NCBI GenBank assembly: GCA_910584545.1
Contig: CAJUBC010000079.1
Coordinates: 1 to 5,590, forward strand
Direction: 5' to 3'
DNA length: 5,590 nt
From: an uncultured Muribaculaceae bacterium
Lineage (GTDB): Bacteria; Bacteroidota; Bacteroidia; Bacteroidales; Muribaculaceae
The notes below the pieces were generated by a model. That model did not search any database. It worked only from the letters and a program-made list of their open reading frames with translations, and was not told the DNA's origin. Made by a program: the position numbers and the translations under genes. This document shows positions 1 through 5,590 of this stretch, in pieces. How positions within the stretch are numbered: position 1 is the first letter of the stretch; each line of letters starts with the position of its first letter.

Positions 1-2
1 GT

Positions 3-18
3 GTGCGAGGGGAGGTTT
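3..18 (-). repeat. Possible partial copy of the intergenic repeat, downstream of mnmE
   Basis: Just after mnmE, in the direction of its transcript, the bases read CTCCCCTCGCAC (14-3 on the minus strand). The repeat after the YitT-family gene has CTCCCCTCCGCAGG (5570-5583) in the same orientation relative to its gene. They differ by a single base insertion over the first 12 bases, with weaker similarity just before that (TCAAAC against TCAGATT). The window edge cuts the copy, so the inverted partner cannot be checked. Low-complexity C/T content makes a chance match possible. Confidence 0.25.
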
Positions 19-35
19 GAGAGTTGATTTTGGTA

Positions 36-1427
36 CTACTTTCCGATGCAGAACCGCGAGAATATGGTGGCGAGCAGGGTGGGGGTCGTGATGGCTCCGG
101 TGATGGCGCCCAGGTGACGGGTGGCTTCGCGGAGGTCCTGGGCCACAAGGTCGGTCGGGAGTCCGGTGGCGAGTCCGTCCTTCACGCGGTGGAGGGCTTC
201 GACACCGTCGCGCATGGCCGCAAGGTGCCGTTCGTTGGTCACTATCAGTTCCTGCTCCGGGTCATGTTCCCGCGTGGCGGCTTTACCCAGCATCGTTTCC
301 AGCCTGTCGCAGCCGGCCCCGCTTTTCGCCGATATCCGTATCACATCCTGAGAGTCAGTGTCTTCAATCTCGGTCTCGGCAAGGTCGCTCTTGTTAAGCA
401 GGGCTATGTAGGTGCGGTCCGGATTGGCCTCTTTGCGGGCGCGGACTTTCTCTAATTCCGCGTCTATGGCGGCAGCGTCAGTGGCGTCTATCGTCCATAG
501 CACTATGGCAGCGCGGTCTATCGCCCCGATGGCGCGGTCTATGCCCATCCGCTCCACCGTGTCGTCGGTGTCGCGTAGTCCGGCGGTGTCGAAGAAGCGG
601 AACAGGATGCCGTTGATCTCGCGGGTGTCCTCTATCACGTCGCGCGTGGTGCCGGGAATGTCGCTGACTATGGCGCGTTCCTCGCCGAGAAGCCTGTTGA
701 GAAGTGTCGATTTGCCGGCGTTTGGTCGGCCGGCTATAGCCACCGGAACACCCTCCTTGAACGCCTTTCCGGCGCGGTAGGTAGAGGCAAGGCGCTCTAT
801 CTGGTCGAGTACTTCCTGAATGAGCGAGAGCAACCTGCTGCGGTCGGCGAACTCCACTTCCTCTTCCGAGAAGTCCAGCTCAAGCTCCAGTAGCGACGCG
901 AGTTCCACGAGCCGTTCCCTGAGCGATTCGAGTTTACGGGAGAAAGAACCGCTCATCTGGGTCATGGCCAGACGGTGGGCCGCCTTGGATTCGGCGGCTA
1001 TGAGGTCGGCCACGGCTTCGGCCTGGGCCAGGTCGAGACGTTTGTTGAGGAAGGCGCGGCGGGTGAATTCACCGGCGGTGGCGGCGCGTGCTCCGGCTGC
1101 GGTGAGCCGGGCTACCGTGGCGCGCTGTATCCATCGCGAGCCGTGCAGCGAGAACTCCACGGTGTCCTCGCCCGTGAATGAGCGTGGACCGCGGAACACG
1201 GTGGCGACGGCATTGTCGATGGGACTCCCGTCTTCGCTTAGAATCTCGCCGAGGTGAGCGGTGTGGCTCGTCACTTCCGACAGTGTCTTTCCGCGCCACA
1301 CGCTGTCTGCAATCGACAGTGCGTCCGGCCCCGACAGACGCACCACCGCGATGCCTCCGGTGCCTGGAGGAGTGGCAACAGCCACTATCGTGTCGACGGC
1401 CGAGCCGATCAATTCCTTCTGTTCCAT
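36..1427 (-). CDS. mnmE: tRNA uridine-5-carboxymethylaminomethyl modification GTPase MnmE (TrmE)
   Basis: This 463-residue protein is a full-length MnmE (E. coli about 454). In the family, MnmE works in the cytoplasm with MnmG to install the (carboxymethyl)aminomethyl group on wobble U34 of certain tRNAs, using a tetrahydrofolate one-carbon unit and GTP hydrolysis. Visible in the sequence: the N-terminal folate-binding region with TPPGTGGIAVVRLSG (19-33) and FTGEDTVEF (84-92); the helical segment GEFTRRAFLNKRLDLAQAEA (119-138); and a G domain with G1 GRPNAGKS (233-240, including the potassium-binding Asn236), G2 GTTRD (259-263), G3 DTAG (280-283), G4 NKSD (345-348) and a G5-like SAK (366-368). 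The C-terminus ends in the family hallmark CIGK (460-463), so the gene is complete. The ATG overlaps the last codons of the upstream nuclease gene by 19 bases, and I see no separate promoter. Translation coupled to the nuclease gene is therefore likely (inference). Stop codon is TAG. Confidence 0.97.
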   Translation of the reverse strand: MEQKELIGSAVDTIVAVATPPGTGGIAVVRLSGPDALSIADSVWRGKTLSEVTSHTAHLGEILSEDGSPIDNAVATVFRGPRSFTGEDTVEFSLHGSRWIQRATVARLTAAGARAATAGEFTRRAFLNKRLDLAQAEAVADLIAAESKAAHRLAMTQMSGSFSRKLESLRERLVELASLLELELDFSEEEVEFADRSRLLSLIQEVLDQIERLASTYRAGKAFKEGVPVAIAGRPNAGKSTLLNRLLGEERAIVSDIPGTTRDVIEDTREINGILFRFFDTAGLRDTDDTVERMGIDRAIGAIDRAAIVLWTIDATDAAAIDAELEKVRARKEANPDRTYIALLNKSDLAETEIEDTDSQDVIRISAKSGAGCDRLETMLGKAATREHDPEQELIVTNERHLAAMRDGVEALHRVKDGLATGLPTDLVAQDLREATRHLGAITGAITTPTLLATIFSRFCIGK

Positions 1428-2200
1428 TCCCTGAAAGATGCTGATGATTCCACAATTTCCTCAATTGAGTCGGGTAGGGCATAGAGGAAATCATAGCCTG
1501 TGATCTGCTCCAGCTCACGGATGCTCATTGAATAATTTTCCATATTGCCTGGCGACGCCATATTGGGATATACGAACGCGATGCCACGGGGCGGTGTGGC
1601 GTAAGGGGCGGCGAGCACCTTGAAGAAAGCGCCCGGTACCCTGACACCGTTTGCGCCGATGCGCTGCGTGTCGGTAGCTTCATATATCGGTCCGGCTATG
1701 ATCATGATCGCCGAGTCACGCCGGGCCCACTGGCGCTCTTTCCCTTCGAGGGTGTTCCACGCTCCGGTGTTGAGAGAATTGTTCTGTGGTGCTATGTTGG
1801 TGAGAAAGAAGCAGTCCTCCATAGCCTGCTTGCTCCATTTCTGATCGGCCGCCGGGCAGAGATGGCCGCGGTCGAAGCCCGAGTGGCGGTAGTCGTCGGT
1901 GGTAGGACAGCCCTCCACATCGGGGTCCTGCCGGAACTTGTTGCTCCGTTTCACCGGACCGTCGGTCTCGCTGCCGAGAAGTTCCCAGGCCACCCAGTTC
2001 GGCGTGCCGTTATCCTTGTTGAACGACACGCGGAATCCCTCGTACTCTTTCTCTTGCGATGGGATGGAGGCATCGATACGCACGCGGTCGAGGTCCGTGT
2101 ACTTACGGACGGGCATCGAGGTGACGGCATCGGCCCTCATGCAGCTGTAAGCCGTGACGGCGAGCAAAGCCGCCGCCGGAATCAAGTATATCCTGTTCAT
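1409..2200 (-). CDS. DNA/RNA non-specific endonuclease (NUC1/Serratia nuclease family), probable lipoprotein or exported
   Basis: This 263-residue protein belongs to the beta-beta-alpha-metal nuclease family of Serratia nuclease, which cuts DNA and RNA with a single divalent metal. The catalytic DRGH is at 110-113 (general base His113) in the context FDRGHLCPAADQ. A second block, NIAPQNNSLNTGAWNTLE (135-152), matches the Serratia segment that carries the metal-binding Asn and a conserved Glu; here they are Asn144 and Glu152. The N-terminus has Arg3, a hydrophobic stretch 4-17 and then TAYSC with Cys20. This fits the loose prokaryotic lipoprotein pattern, although Ala at -3 is not the commonest residue, so a type I signal peptide is the alternative. 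It is probably exported to the periplasm or cell surface (inference). Cys98, Cys115 and Cys130 could form disulfides after export. A role in nutrient nucleic acid digestion is plausible but not shown. It is first in a leftward unit with mnmE, and the ATG lies directly behind a promoter-like -7 box. Confidence 0.9.
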   Translation of the reverse strand: MNRIYLIPAAALLAVTAYSCMRADAVTSMPVRKYTDLDRVRIDASIPSQEKEYEGFRVSFNKDNGTPNWVAWELLGSETDGPVKRSNKFRQDPDVEGCPTTDDYRHSGFDRGHLCPAADQKWSKQAMEDCFFLTNIAPQNNSLNTGAWNTLEGKERQWARRDSAIMIIAGPIYEATDTQRIGANGVRVPGAFFKVLAAPYATPPRGIAFVYPNMASPGNMENYSMSIRELEQITGYDFLYALPDSIEEIVESSASFREWNRRN

Positions 2201-2204
2201 AGTG

Positions 2205-2235
2205 CAAATTTAATCATAATAGTTGTGTTTTAAAG
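2205..2235 (-). promoter_or_regulatory. Bacteroidales-type promoter for the nuclease-mnmE unit
   Basis: Read on the minus strand, TAAATTTG (2212-2205) is an exact fit to the Bacteroidales -7 consensus TAnnTTTG. A weak -33 element, CTTTA (2235-2231), lies 18 bases upstream of it. The -7 box ends only four bases before the nuclease ATG at 2200. Transcription would therefore begin at or within a few bases of the start codon, giving a leaderless or nearly leaderless mRNA. The call rests on the consensus match and position only. Confidence 0.55.
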
Positions 2236-2267
2236 CATGTCGGAGTCAATAATTGAAGTATTTTTTC

Positions 2268-2275
2268 TAAATTTG
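2268..2275 (+). promoter_or_regulatory. Bacteroidales-type -7 box for pepT-miaA
   Basis: TAAATTTG matches the TAnnTTTG -7 consensus exactly and is the same octamer as in the opposing promoter of this gap. It sits 50 bases before the pepT ATG, which predicts an untranslated leader of roughly 45 bases (2280-2325) that is A-rich and lacks a Shine-Dalgarno sequence. I could not find a good TTTG-like -33 element at the usual spacing; TTG at 2253-2255 is too close (12 bases). The -33 element may be degenerate or an activator may be needed. Confidence 0.5.
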
Positions 2276-2325
2276 TAACCGGAAAATGGGGAACACAACA
2301 ACAGAGTAATCAAAAATCAGCAATT

Positions 2326-3546
2326 ATGAACGTAACCGACAGATTTCTCGATTTTGTGAAATACGACACACAGAGCGATGAACTGACCAATATGACTCCC
2401 TCTTCGCCGGGTCAGATGGAGTTCGCCAAGTATCTCAAGACCGTGCTCGACGGCATGGGTCTCGAGGAAGTAGAGCTCGATGGCAACGGCTATCTTTACG
2501 CCACGCTTCCCTCCAACACCGAAAAACAGGTGCCCACCGTGGGATTCATCGCTCATATCGACACATCGCCCGACATGTCGGGCCGCCATGTCTCACCGCG
2601 CATCGTGAAGGGCTACGACGGCACCGACATCACGCTCAACGAGAAGGAGCAGGTGGTGCTCTCGCCCCAGGAATTCCCCGAGCTGCTCAACTATCTGGGC
2701 CAGGACCTGATCGTCACCGACGGCACAACGCTCCTCGGAGCCGACGACAAGGCCGGCGTGGCCGAGATCATCACCGCCGTGTCATACCTCCAGGCGCATC
2801 CCGAGATCAAGCACGGCAAGATCCGCATCGGTTTCAACCCTGACGAGGAAATCGGACTCGGCGCCCATAAGTTCGATGTAGAGAAATTCGGCTGCGAATT
2901 CGCCTACACCATGGACGGCGGAGCCGTCGGCGAACTCGAGTACGAGAACTTCAACGCAGCCTCAGCCAAGGTTACGATAAAGGGCCGCAATGTGCATCCC
3001 GGATATGCAAAGCACAAGATGATCAACTCCATCCGCGTGGCCAACAACTTCATAGCCATGCTTCCCCGCTGGGAGACTCCGGAGCACACCGAAGGTTACG
3101 AGGGATTCTATCATCTCGTGGGAATCGAGGGCAGCGTGGAGCAGACCGTACTCACCTACATCATCCGCGACCATGACCGCGCGCGCTTCGAGAGCCGCAA
3201 GAAAGAGATAGAGCATCTTTGCCGCAAGACCAACATGGAATATCCCGGTTGCTGCACGGTGGAGATCAAGGACCAGTACTACAACATGCGCGAGAAGATC
3301 GAACCGGTGATGCACGTCATCGAGATCGCCGAGCAGGCCATGCGCGACTCCGGAGTGGAGCCCCGCGTACAGCCCATCCGTGGCGGTACGGACGGAGCGC
3401 AGCTCTCCTTCAAGGGACTTCCCTGCCCGAACATCTTCGCCGGCGGTGAGAACTTCCACGGACGCTTCGAGTATGTACCCATCCCCTCGATGGAGAAGGC
3501 AGTGGATGTAATAGTGAACATCTGCCGCATCGTAGCAGAACGTTGA
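2326..3546 (+). CDS. pepT: Peptidase T (tripeptide aminopeptidase, M20B metallopeptidase)
   Basis: This cytoplasmic di-zinc aminopeptidase removes the N-terminal residue of tripeptides in the last stages of peptide breakdown. Its 406 residues match the usual length of about 408. Family metal and catalytic sites are in order: IAHIDTSPD (75-83) with His77 and Asp79, GADDKAG (138-144) with the bridging Asp, PDEEIG (172-177) with the catalytic Glu174 and ligand Glu175, YTMDGG (194-199) with Asp197, and ENFHG (375-379) with ligand His378. The dimerisation/lid region between about 208 and 320 contains the PepT-typical NFNAASAKVTIKG, NVHPG and YYNMREK. PIRGGTDGAQLSFKGLPCPN (350-369) is also diagnostic and separates PepT from other M20 members. 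No signal peptide is present. The ATG start is supported by alignment with the family N-terminus (VTDRFLDFVKYDTQS). No Shine-Dalgarno sequence is seen; the leader is A-rich. A promoter-like -7 box lies 51 bases upstream, and miaA follows after 19 bases. Confidence 0.97.
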   Translation: MNVTDRFLDFVKYDTQSDELTNMTPSSPGQMEFAKYLKTVLDGMGLEEVELDGNGYLYATLPSNTEKQVPTVGFIAHIDTSPDMSGRHVSPRIVKGYDGTDITLNEKEQVVLSPQEFPELLNYLGQDLIVTDGTTLLGADDKAGVAEIITAVSYLQAHPEIKHGKIRIGFNPDEEIGLGAHKFDVEKFGCEFAYTMDGGAVGELEYENFNAASAKVTIKGRNVHPGYAKHKMINSIRVANNFIAMLPRWETPEHTEGYEGFYHLVGIEGSVEQTVLTYIIRDHDRARFESRKKEIEHLCRKTNMEYPGCCTVEIKDQYYNMREKIEPVMHVIEIAEQAMRDSGVEPRVQPIRGGTDGAQLSFKGLPCPNIFAGGENFHGRFEYVPIPSMEKAVDVIVNICRIVAER

Positions 3547-3565
3547 CACCATCCTACGGTTATAA

Positions 3566-4456
3566 TTGGAAAAGACAGCGATAATAATCACAGGGCCGAC
3601 AGCCTCCGGGAAGTCGGCCCTTGCCGTCGACATAGCCCGACGTCTCGGCACGGGAATCATCTCCGCCGACAGCCGCCAGGTATATCGCGACATACCCGTT
3701 TCGACCGCCGCCCCAACTGCCGCCCAGCTCTCCGCCGTACCACACTATCTGGTCGGCATGCTCGGCCTCGAGGAGAGCTACAGCGCCGCGCGCTTCGAGG
3801 CTGACGCACTCCGCATCCTCGACCGCATATTTCGGGAGAATGACTTCGCGGTGGTGTGCGGTGGCTCCATGATGTACATCGACGCGCTGTGCAACGGCCT
3901 CGACCCGTTGCCTGATGTCCCGGCTGATCTGCGGGAGCGTGTCCACGACGAATGGAGGCGTTACGGCGACGCCGCGATGCGGCTACGTCTGCTCGGCCTG
4001 GACCCGGATTGGTACTCGAAGGTCGACCTGCTGAACATGAAGAGGGTGGTCCACGCCGTTGAGCTCTCGCTTGCCGCCGGCAGACCCTACTCTTCGCTGC
4101 TGTCCGGGCGACGCACGGAGCGACCTTTCCGCATCCTGAAATACTGTCTTTGTCCTGACCGCGCCACGCTCTTCGACCGCATAGACCGGCGCACCGGGGA
4201 GATGGTGGCCGACGGATTGGAGGAAGAGGCGCGGCGGGTGATTGACCGGCGTCAGCTGAACTCGCTCAACACCGTGGGGCTAAAGGAGATGTTCGCCTAC
4301 ATCGACGGAGACATGGATTTCCGTACGGCGGTGGAGCGTATCAAGAAAAACACGCGGGTATATGCCAAAAAACAGCTTACCTGGTTCCGTCGCGACCCCG
4401 ACGTGATTTTCAAGGAAAGTGCCGATGAAATAAAAAAAGATTTAGGACTATTGTAA
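3566..4456 (+). CDS. miaA: tRNA dimethylallyltransferase MiaA
   Basis: MiaA transfers a dimethylallyl group from dimethylallyl diphosphate to N6 of A37 in tRNAs that read codons starting with U, giving i6A. The protein has 296 residues, near the family's usual 300-316. The P-loop GPTASGKS is at 10-17. ADSRQVYRDI (34-43) holds the Asp35 expected to act as general base. TAAPT (47-51) corresponds to the usual GTAKP motif. CGGSMMYIDAL (98-108) corresponds to GGTxLY, with Ser where many species have Thr. Near the C-terminus are NTVGLKEM (235-242), in place of the common GYKE, and NTRVYAKKQLTWFRRD (262-277), the tRNA-binding signature. The start is TTG: an in-frame TAA is immediately upstream (3563-3565), so no earlier start exists, and a later start would cut into the P-loop region. 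Nineteen bases separate it from pepT, so the two are probably co-transcribed (inference). The motif substitutions look like lineage variation, not loss of function. Confidence 0.95.
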   Translation: MEKTAIIITGPTASGKSALAVDIARRLGTGIISADSRQVYRDIPVSTAAPTAAQLSAVPHYLVGMLGLEESYSAARFEADALRILDRIFRENDFAVVCGGSMMYIDALCNGLDPLPDVPADLRERVHDEWRRYGDAAMRLRLLGLDPDWYSKVDLLNMKRVVHAVELSLAAGRPYSSLLSGRRTERPFRILKYCLCPDRATLFDRIDRRTGEMVADGLEEEARRVIDRRQLNSLNTVGLKEMFAYIDGDMDFRTAVERIKKNTRVYAKKQLTWFRRDPDVIFKESADEIKKDLGLL

Positions 4457-4479
4457 TTGAAAAAAATTTGATAATTTTG
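4451..4479 (+). promoter_or_regulatory. Bacteroidales-type promoter for the YitT-family gene
   Basis: TAATTTTG (4472-4479) fits the -7 consensus TAnnTTTG. TTG at 4451-4453, the last sense codon of miaA, is a possible -33 element with an 18-base spacer, the same spacing seen at the nuclease promoter. The predicted transcription start is near 4484-4486, giving a leader of about 80 bases. The promoter would overlap the end of miaA, so the membrane protein gene can be expressed apart from pepT-miaA. Confidence 0.5.
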
Positions 4480-4566
4480 TATCGCGAATGAGTTGCCCGG
4501 AGTCTCCGATTCCTACGGCTCGGTCTCGCACGACAACAAAAGTAAAATCTAATACCTTACAGAATA

Positions 4567-5493
4567 ATGAACTACAACAGCCTTAAGTCGAACATCAGCG
4601 ACTTCGCCATGATTACGGTGGGGCTTATCCTGTATGCCATAGGGTTCTGCGTCTTCATCCTTCCGCACTCGATCGTGATCGGAGGCATGGCCGGTCTCGG
4701 TACCCTCGTCTACTTCGCTACAGGAGGTCTGATTCCCGTGGCCGTCACCATGTATGGCGTCAACCTGATGCTGATCGCGATCGGATGGAAAGTCCTCGGC
4801 AAGGCATTCGTGGCCAGGACCATTTTCGGCGCCACCGGAATCTCCGTCTGCATCGGTCTTATCGAGAACTATTTCCTGTCACATCCGCCGTTGCTCGCCG
4901 ACACCCCCATGAGCGTGGTGCTCGGCGGAATCCTCTGCGGTCTCGGAATCGGTACGATCTATATCCACAACGGTACCTCGGGAGGCTCCGACATCATTGC
5001 CGCCCTCGTCACCAAGGTCAGCAACGTCAGCGTTGGACGCACCCTGATGGTGGTCGACATGACCATAGTGGGACTCACATTCTTTCTCCCCTTCGACGGC
5101 GACATGGAGGCTCGTATCCAGAATACCGTCCCCCGTATCCTATATGGATGGATCACGATATTCATCTACTCCTATATCACCGACATGCTCATCAACACCA
5201 ACCGTCAGGCTGTGCAGTTCGTGATTTTCTCCCACCACTGGGAGAAGATAGCCGATGCCGTCAACGCCGAGGCTCACCGAGGTGTAACCATCCTCGACGG
5301 CGAGGGCTGGTATTCGAAAAAGGAGGTGAAGCTTCTGCTCGTATGGTGCCGCAAGATCGAGGCCGTCAACATCTTCCGTATCATCAAGACTATCGACGGC
5401 GAGGCTTTCATAGCACAGTCTCCGGCCAACGGAGTCTACGGCAAGGGCTTCGACCCGATGAAAGTCAAGATAAAGGCCAACAAACAGCAATAA
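4567..5493 (+). CDS. YitT family membrane protein with C-terminal DUF2179 domain
   Basis: This is a 308-residue inner-membrane protein of the YitT family. Its hydrophobic stretches lie at roughly 13-32, 36-51, 56-77, 85-103, 115-133, 159-175 and 187-206, five to seven of which are likely to span the membrane. The family signature NGTSGGSDIIA (135-145) follows the fifth stretch. A soluble domain of about 80 residues follows (213-292) and contains RGVTILDGEGWYSKKEVKL and a later segment IKTIDGEAFIAQSPANGVYG, both typical of DUF2179 (YitT C-terminal domain). The tail is basic (KVKIKANKQQ). No biochemical function is firmly established for the family; a transport role is suspected by others from its topology. 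The ATG start is followed by a short polar segment and then the first membrane helix, as expected. The gene follows miaA by 110 bases and has its own promoter-like sequence, but no terminator is visible in the gap, so read-through from pepT-miaA is possible. Confidence 0.92.
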   Translation: MNYNSLKSNISDFAMITVGLILYAIGFCVFILPHSIVIGGMAGLGTLVYFATGGLIPVAVTMYGVNLMLIAIGWKVLGKAFVARTIFGATGISVCIGLIENYFLSHPPLLADTPMSVVLGGILCGLGIGTIYIHNGTSGGSDIIAALVTKVSNVSVGRTLMVVDMTIVGLTFFLPFDGDMEARIQNTVPRILYGWITIFIYSYITDMLINTNRQAVQFVIFSHHWEKIADAVNAEAHRGVTILDGEGWYSKKEVKLLLVWCRKIEAVNIFRIIKTIDGEAFIAQSPANGVYGKGFDPMKVKIKANKQQ

Positions 5494-5520
5494 GACTAAA
5501 AAGGAAAAGAAACGGAAAAT

Positions 5521-5584
5521 CCTGCCACTCGCCGAGGAGGGCACTGAAAAAGTGTTGACTTTTCAGATTCTCCCCTCCGCAGGC
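5521..5584. repeat. Intergenic inverted repeat with internal A/T-rich hairpin
   Basis: Downstream of the YitT-family gene, nested complementary arms are visible. An inner hairpin pairs CTGAAAAAGT (5544-5553) with ACTTTTCAG (5558-5566) around a GTTG loop, with one bulged A. Outside it GGAGGG (5536-5541) pairs with CCCTCC (5573-5578), and CCTGC (5521-5525) pairs with GCAGG (5579-5583) across a larger bulge. A short alternative hairpin, CACT/AGTG (5542-5545 with 5551-5554), would exclude the inner one. No U-tract follows on either strand, so a classical intrinsic terminator is not supported. It could be a dispersed repeat, a palindromic fold that stabilises the mRNA 3' end, or a regulatory element for the next gene beyond the window. 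Confidence 0.5.
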
Positions 5585-5590
5585 TAAAAT

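Noticed and set aside
24..1484. Several plus-strand frames opposite mnmE
   Set aside because: All are antisense to a complete MnmE with every G motif intact; none has a recognisable product.
1069..1518. 149-codon minus-strand frame across the nuclease-mnmE junction
   Set aside because: It is shifted relative to both real genes and its product is dominated by Arg, His and Ser with no recognisable domain.
2962..3693. 243-codon frame on the minus strand antisense to pepT and the start of miaA
   Set aside because: It lies opposite well-identified genes, shows no family motif, and its codon pattern follows from the complementary strand.
4457..4566. Riboswitch or RNA gene in the gap before the YitT-family gene
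   Set aside because: No known riboswitch core, tRNA cloverleaf or strong long stem could be traced by eye.
4785..5558. Long open frame (257 codons) on the plus strand within and past the YitT-family gene
   Set aside because: It is out of frame with a clear membrane protein gene, and its product is rich in Arg, His and Pro with no domain, as expected of a shadow frame in GC-rich coding DNA.
5544..5566. Intrinsic terminator for the YitT-family gene
   Set aside because: The hairpin is real on paper, but it is A/T-rich and is followed by ATTCTCCCC and not a U-tract, so I call it only a structured repeat.
5555..5590. Sigma-70-like promoter, TTGACT (5555-5560) and TAAAAT (5585-5590)
   Set aside because: The spacer is 24 bases instead of about 17, and this lineage uses a different consensus; the TTGACT lies inside the hairpin.

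Overview
The window looks like ordinary chromosome from a member of the Bacteroidota, most likely the order Bacteroidales. Three things point there. All three promoter-like sites fit the Bacteroidales sigma-ABfr -7 consensus TAnnTTTG. No gene start has a clear Shine-Dalgarno sequence; leaders are A-rich instead. The protein sequences also look Bacteroidales-like, for example the TAAPT and GGSMMY segments of MiaA. Coding DNA is GC-rich with AT-rich gaps, which would suit a higher-GC lineage such as Muribaculaceae or Alistipes, but I cannot decide the genus.

The layout is two divergent transcription units separated by a 125-base AT-rich gap (2201-2325). Leftward, a probable lipoprotein or exported nuclease of the DNA/RNA non-specific endonuclease family (1409-2200) overlaps by 19 bases the start of mnmE (36-1427), the GTPase subunit of the tRNA wobble-uridine modification enzyme. 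Rightward, pepT (2326-3546, tripeptide aminopeptidase) is followed after 19 bases by miaA (3566-4456, tRNA dimethylallyltransferase, with a TTG start). After a 110-base gap that holds its own promoter-like sequence comes a YitT-family membrane protein (4567-5493). The last 97 bases hold a GC-rich inverted repeat around an A/T-rich hairpin. Part of it resembles the bases just after mnmE at the other end of the window, so it may be a dispersed intergenic repeat.

The unit has a translation-fidelity theme: MnmE acts at U34 and MiaA at A37 of the anticodon loop, and they sit on opposite sides of one divergent promoter region. The nuclease, PepT and YitT protein have no evident direct link to that theme. 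I found no RNA gene, CRISPR array, insertion sequence, phage gene or defence island. I see no convincing undescribed system. The items most worth a second look are the terminal repeat, the nearly leaderless nuclease promoter, the nuclease-mnmE overlap, the TTG start of miaA and a possible small upstream reading frame before the YitT gene.
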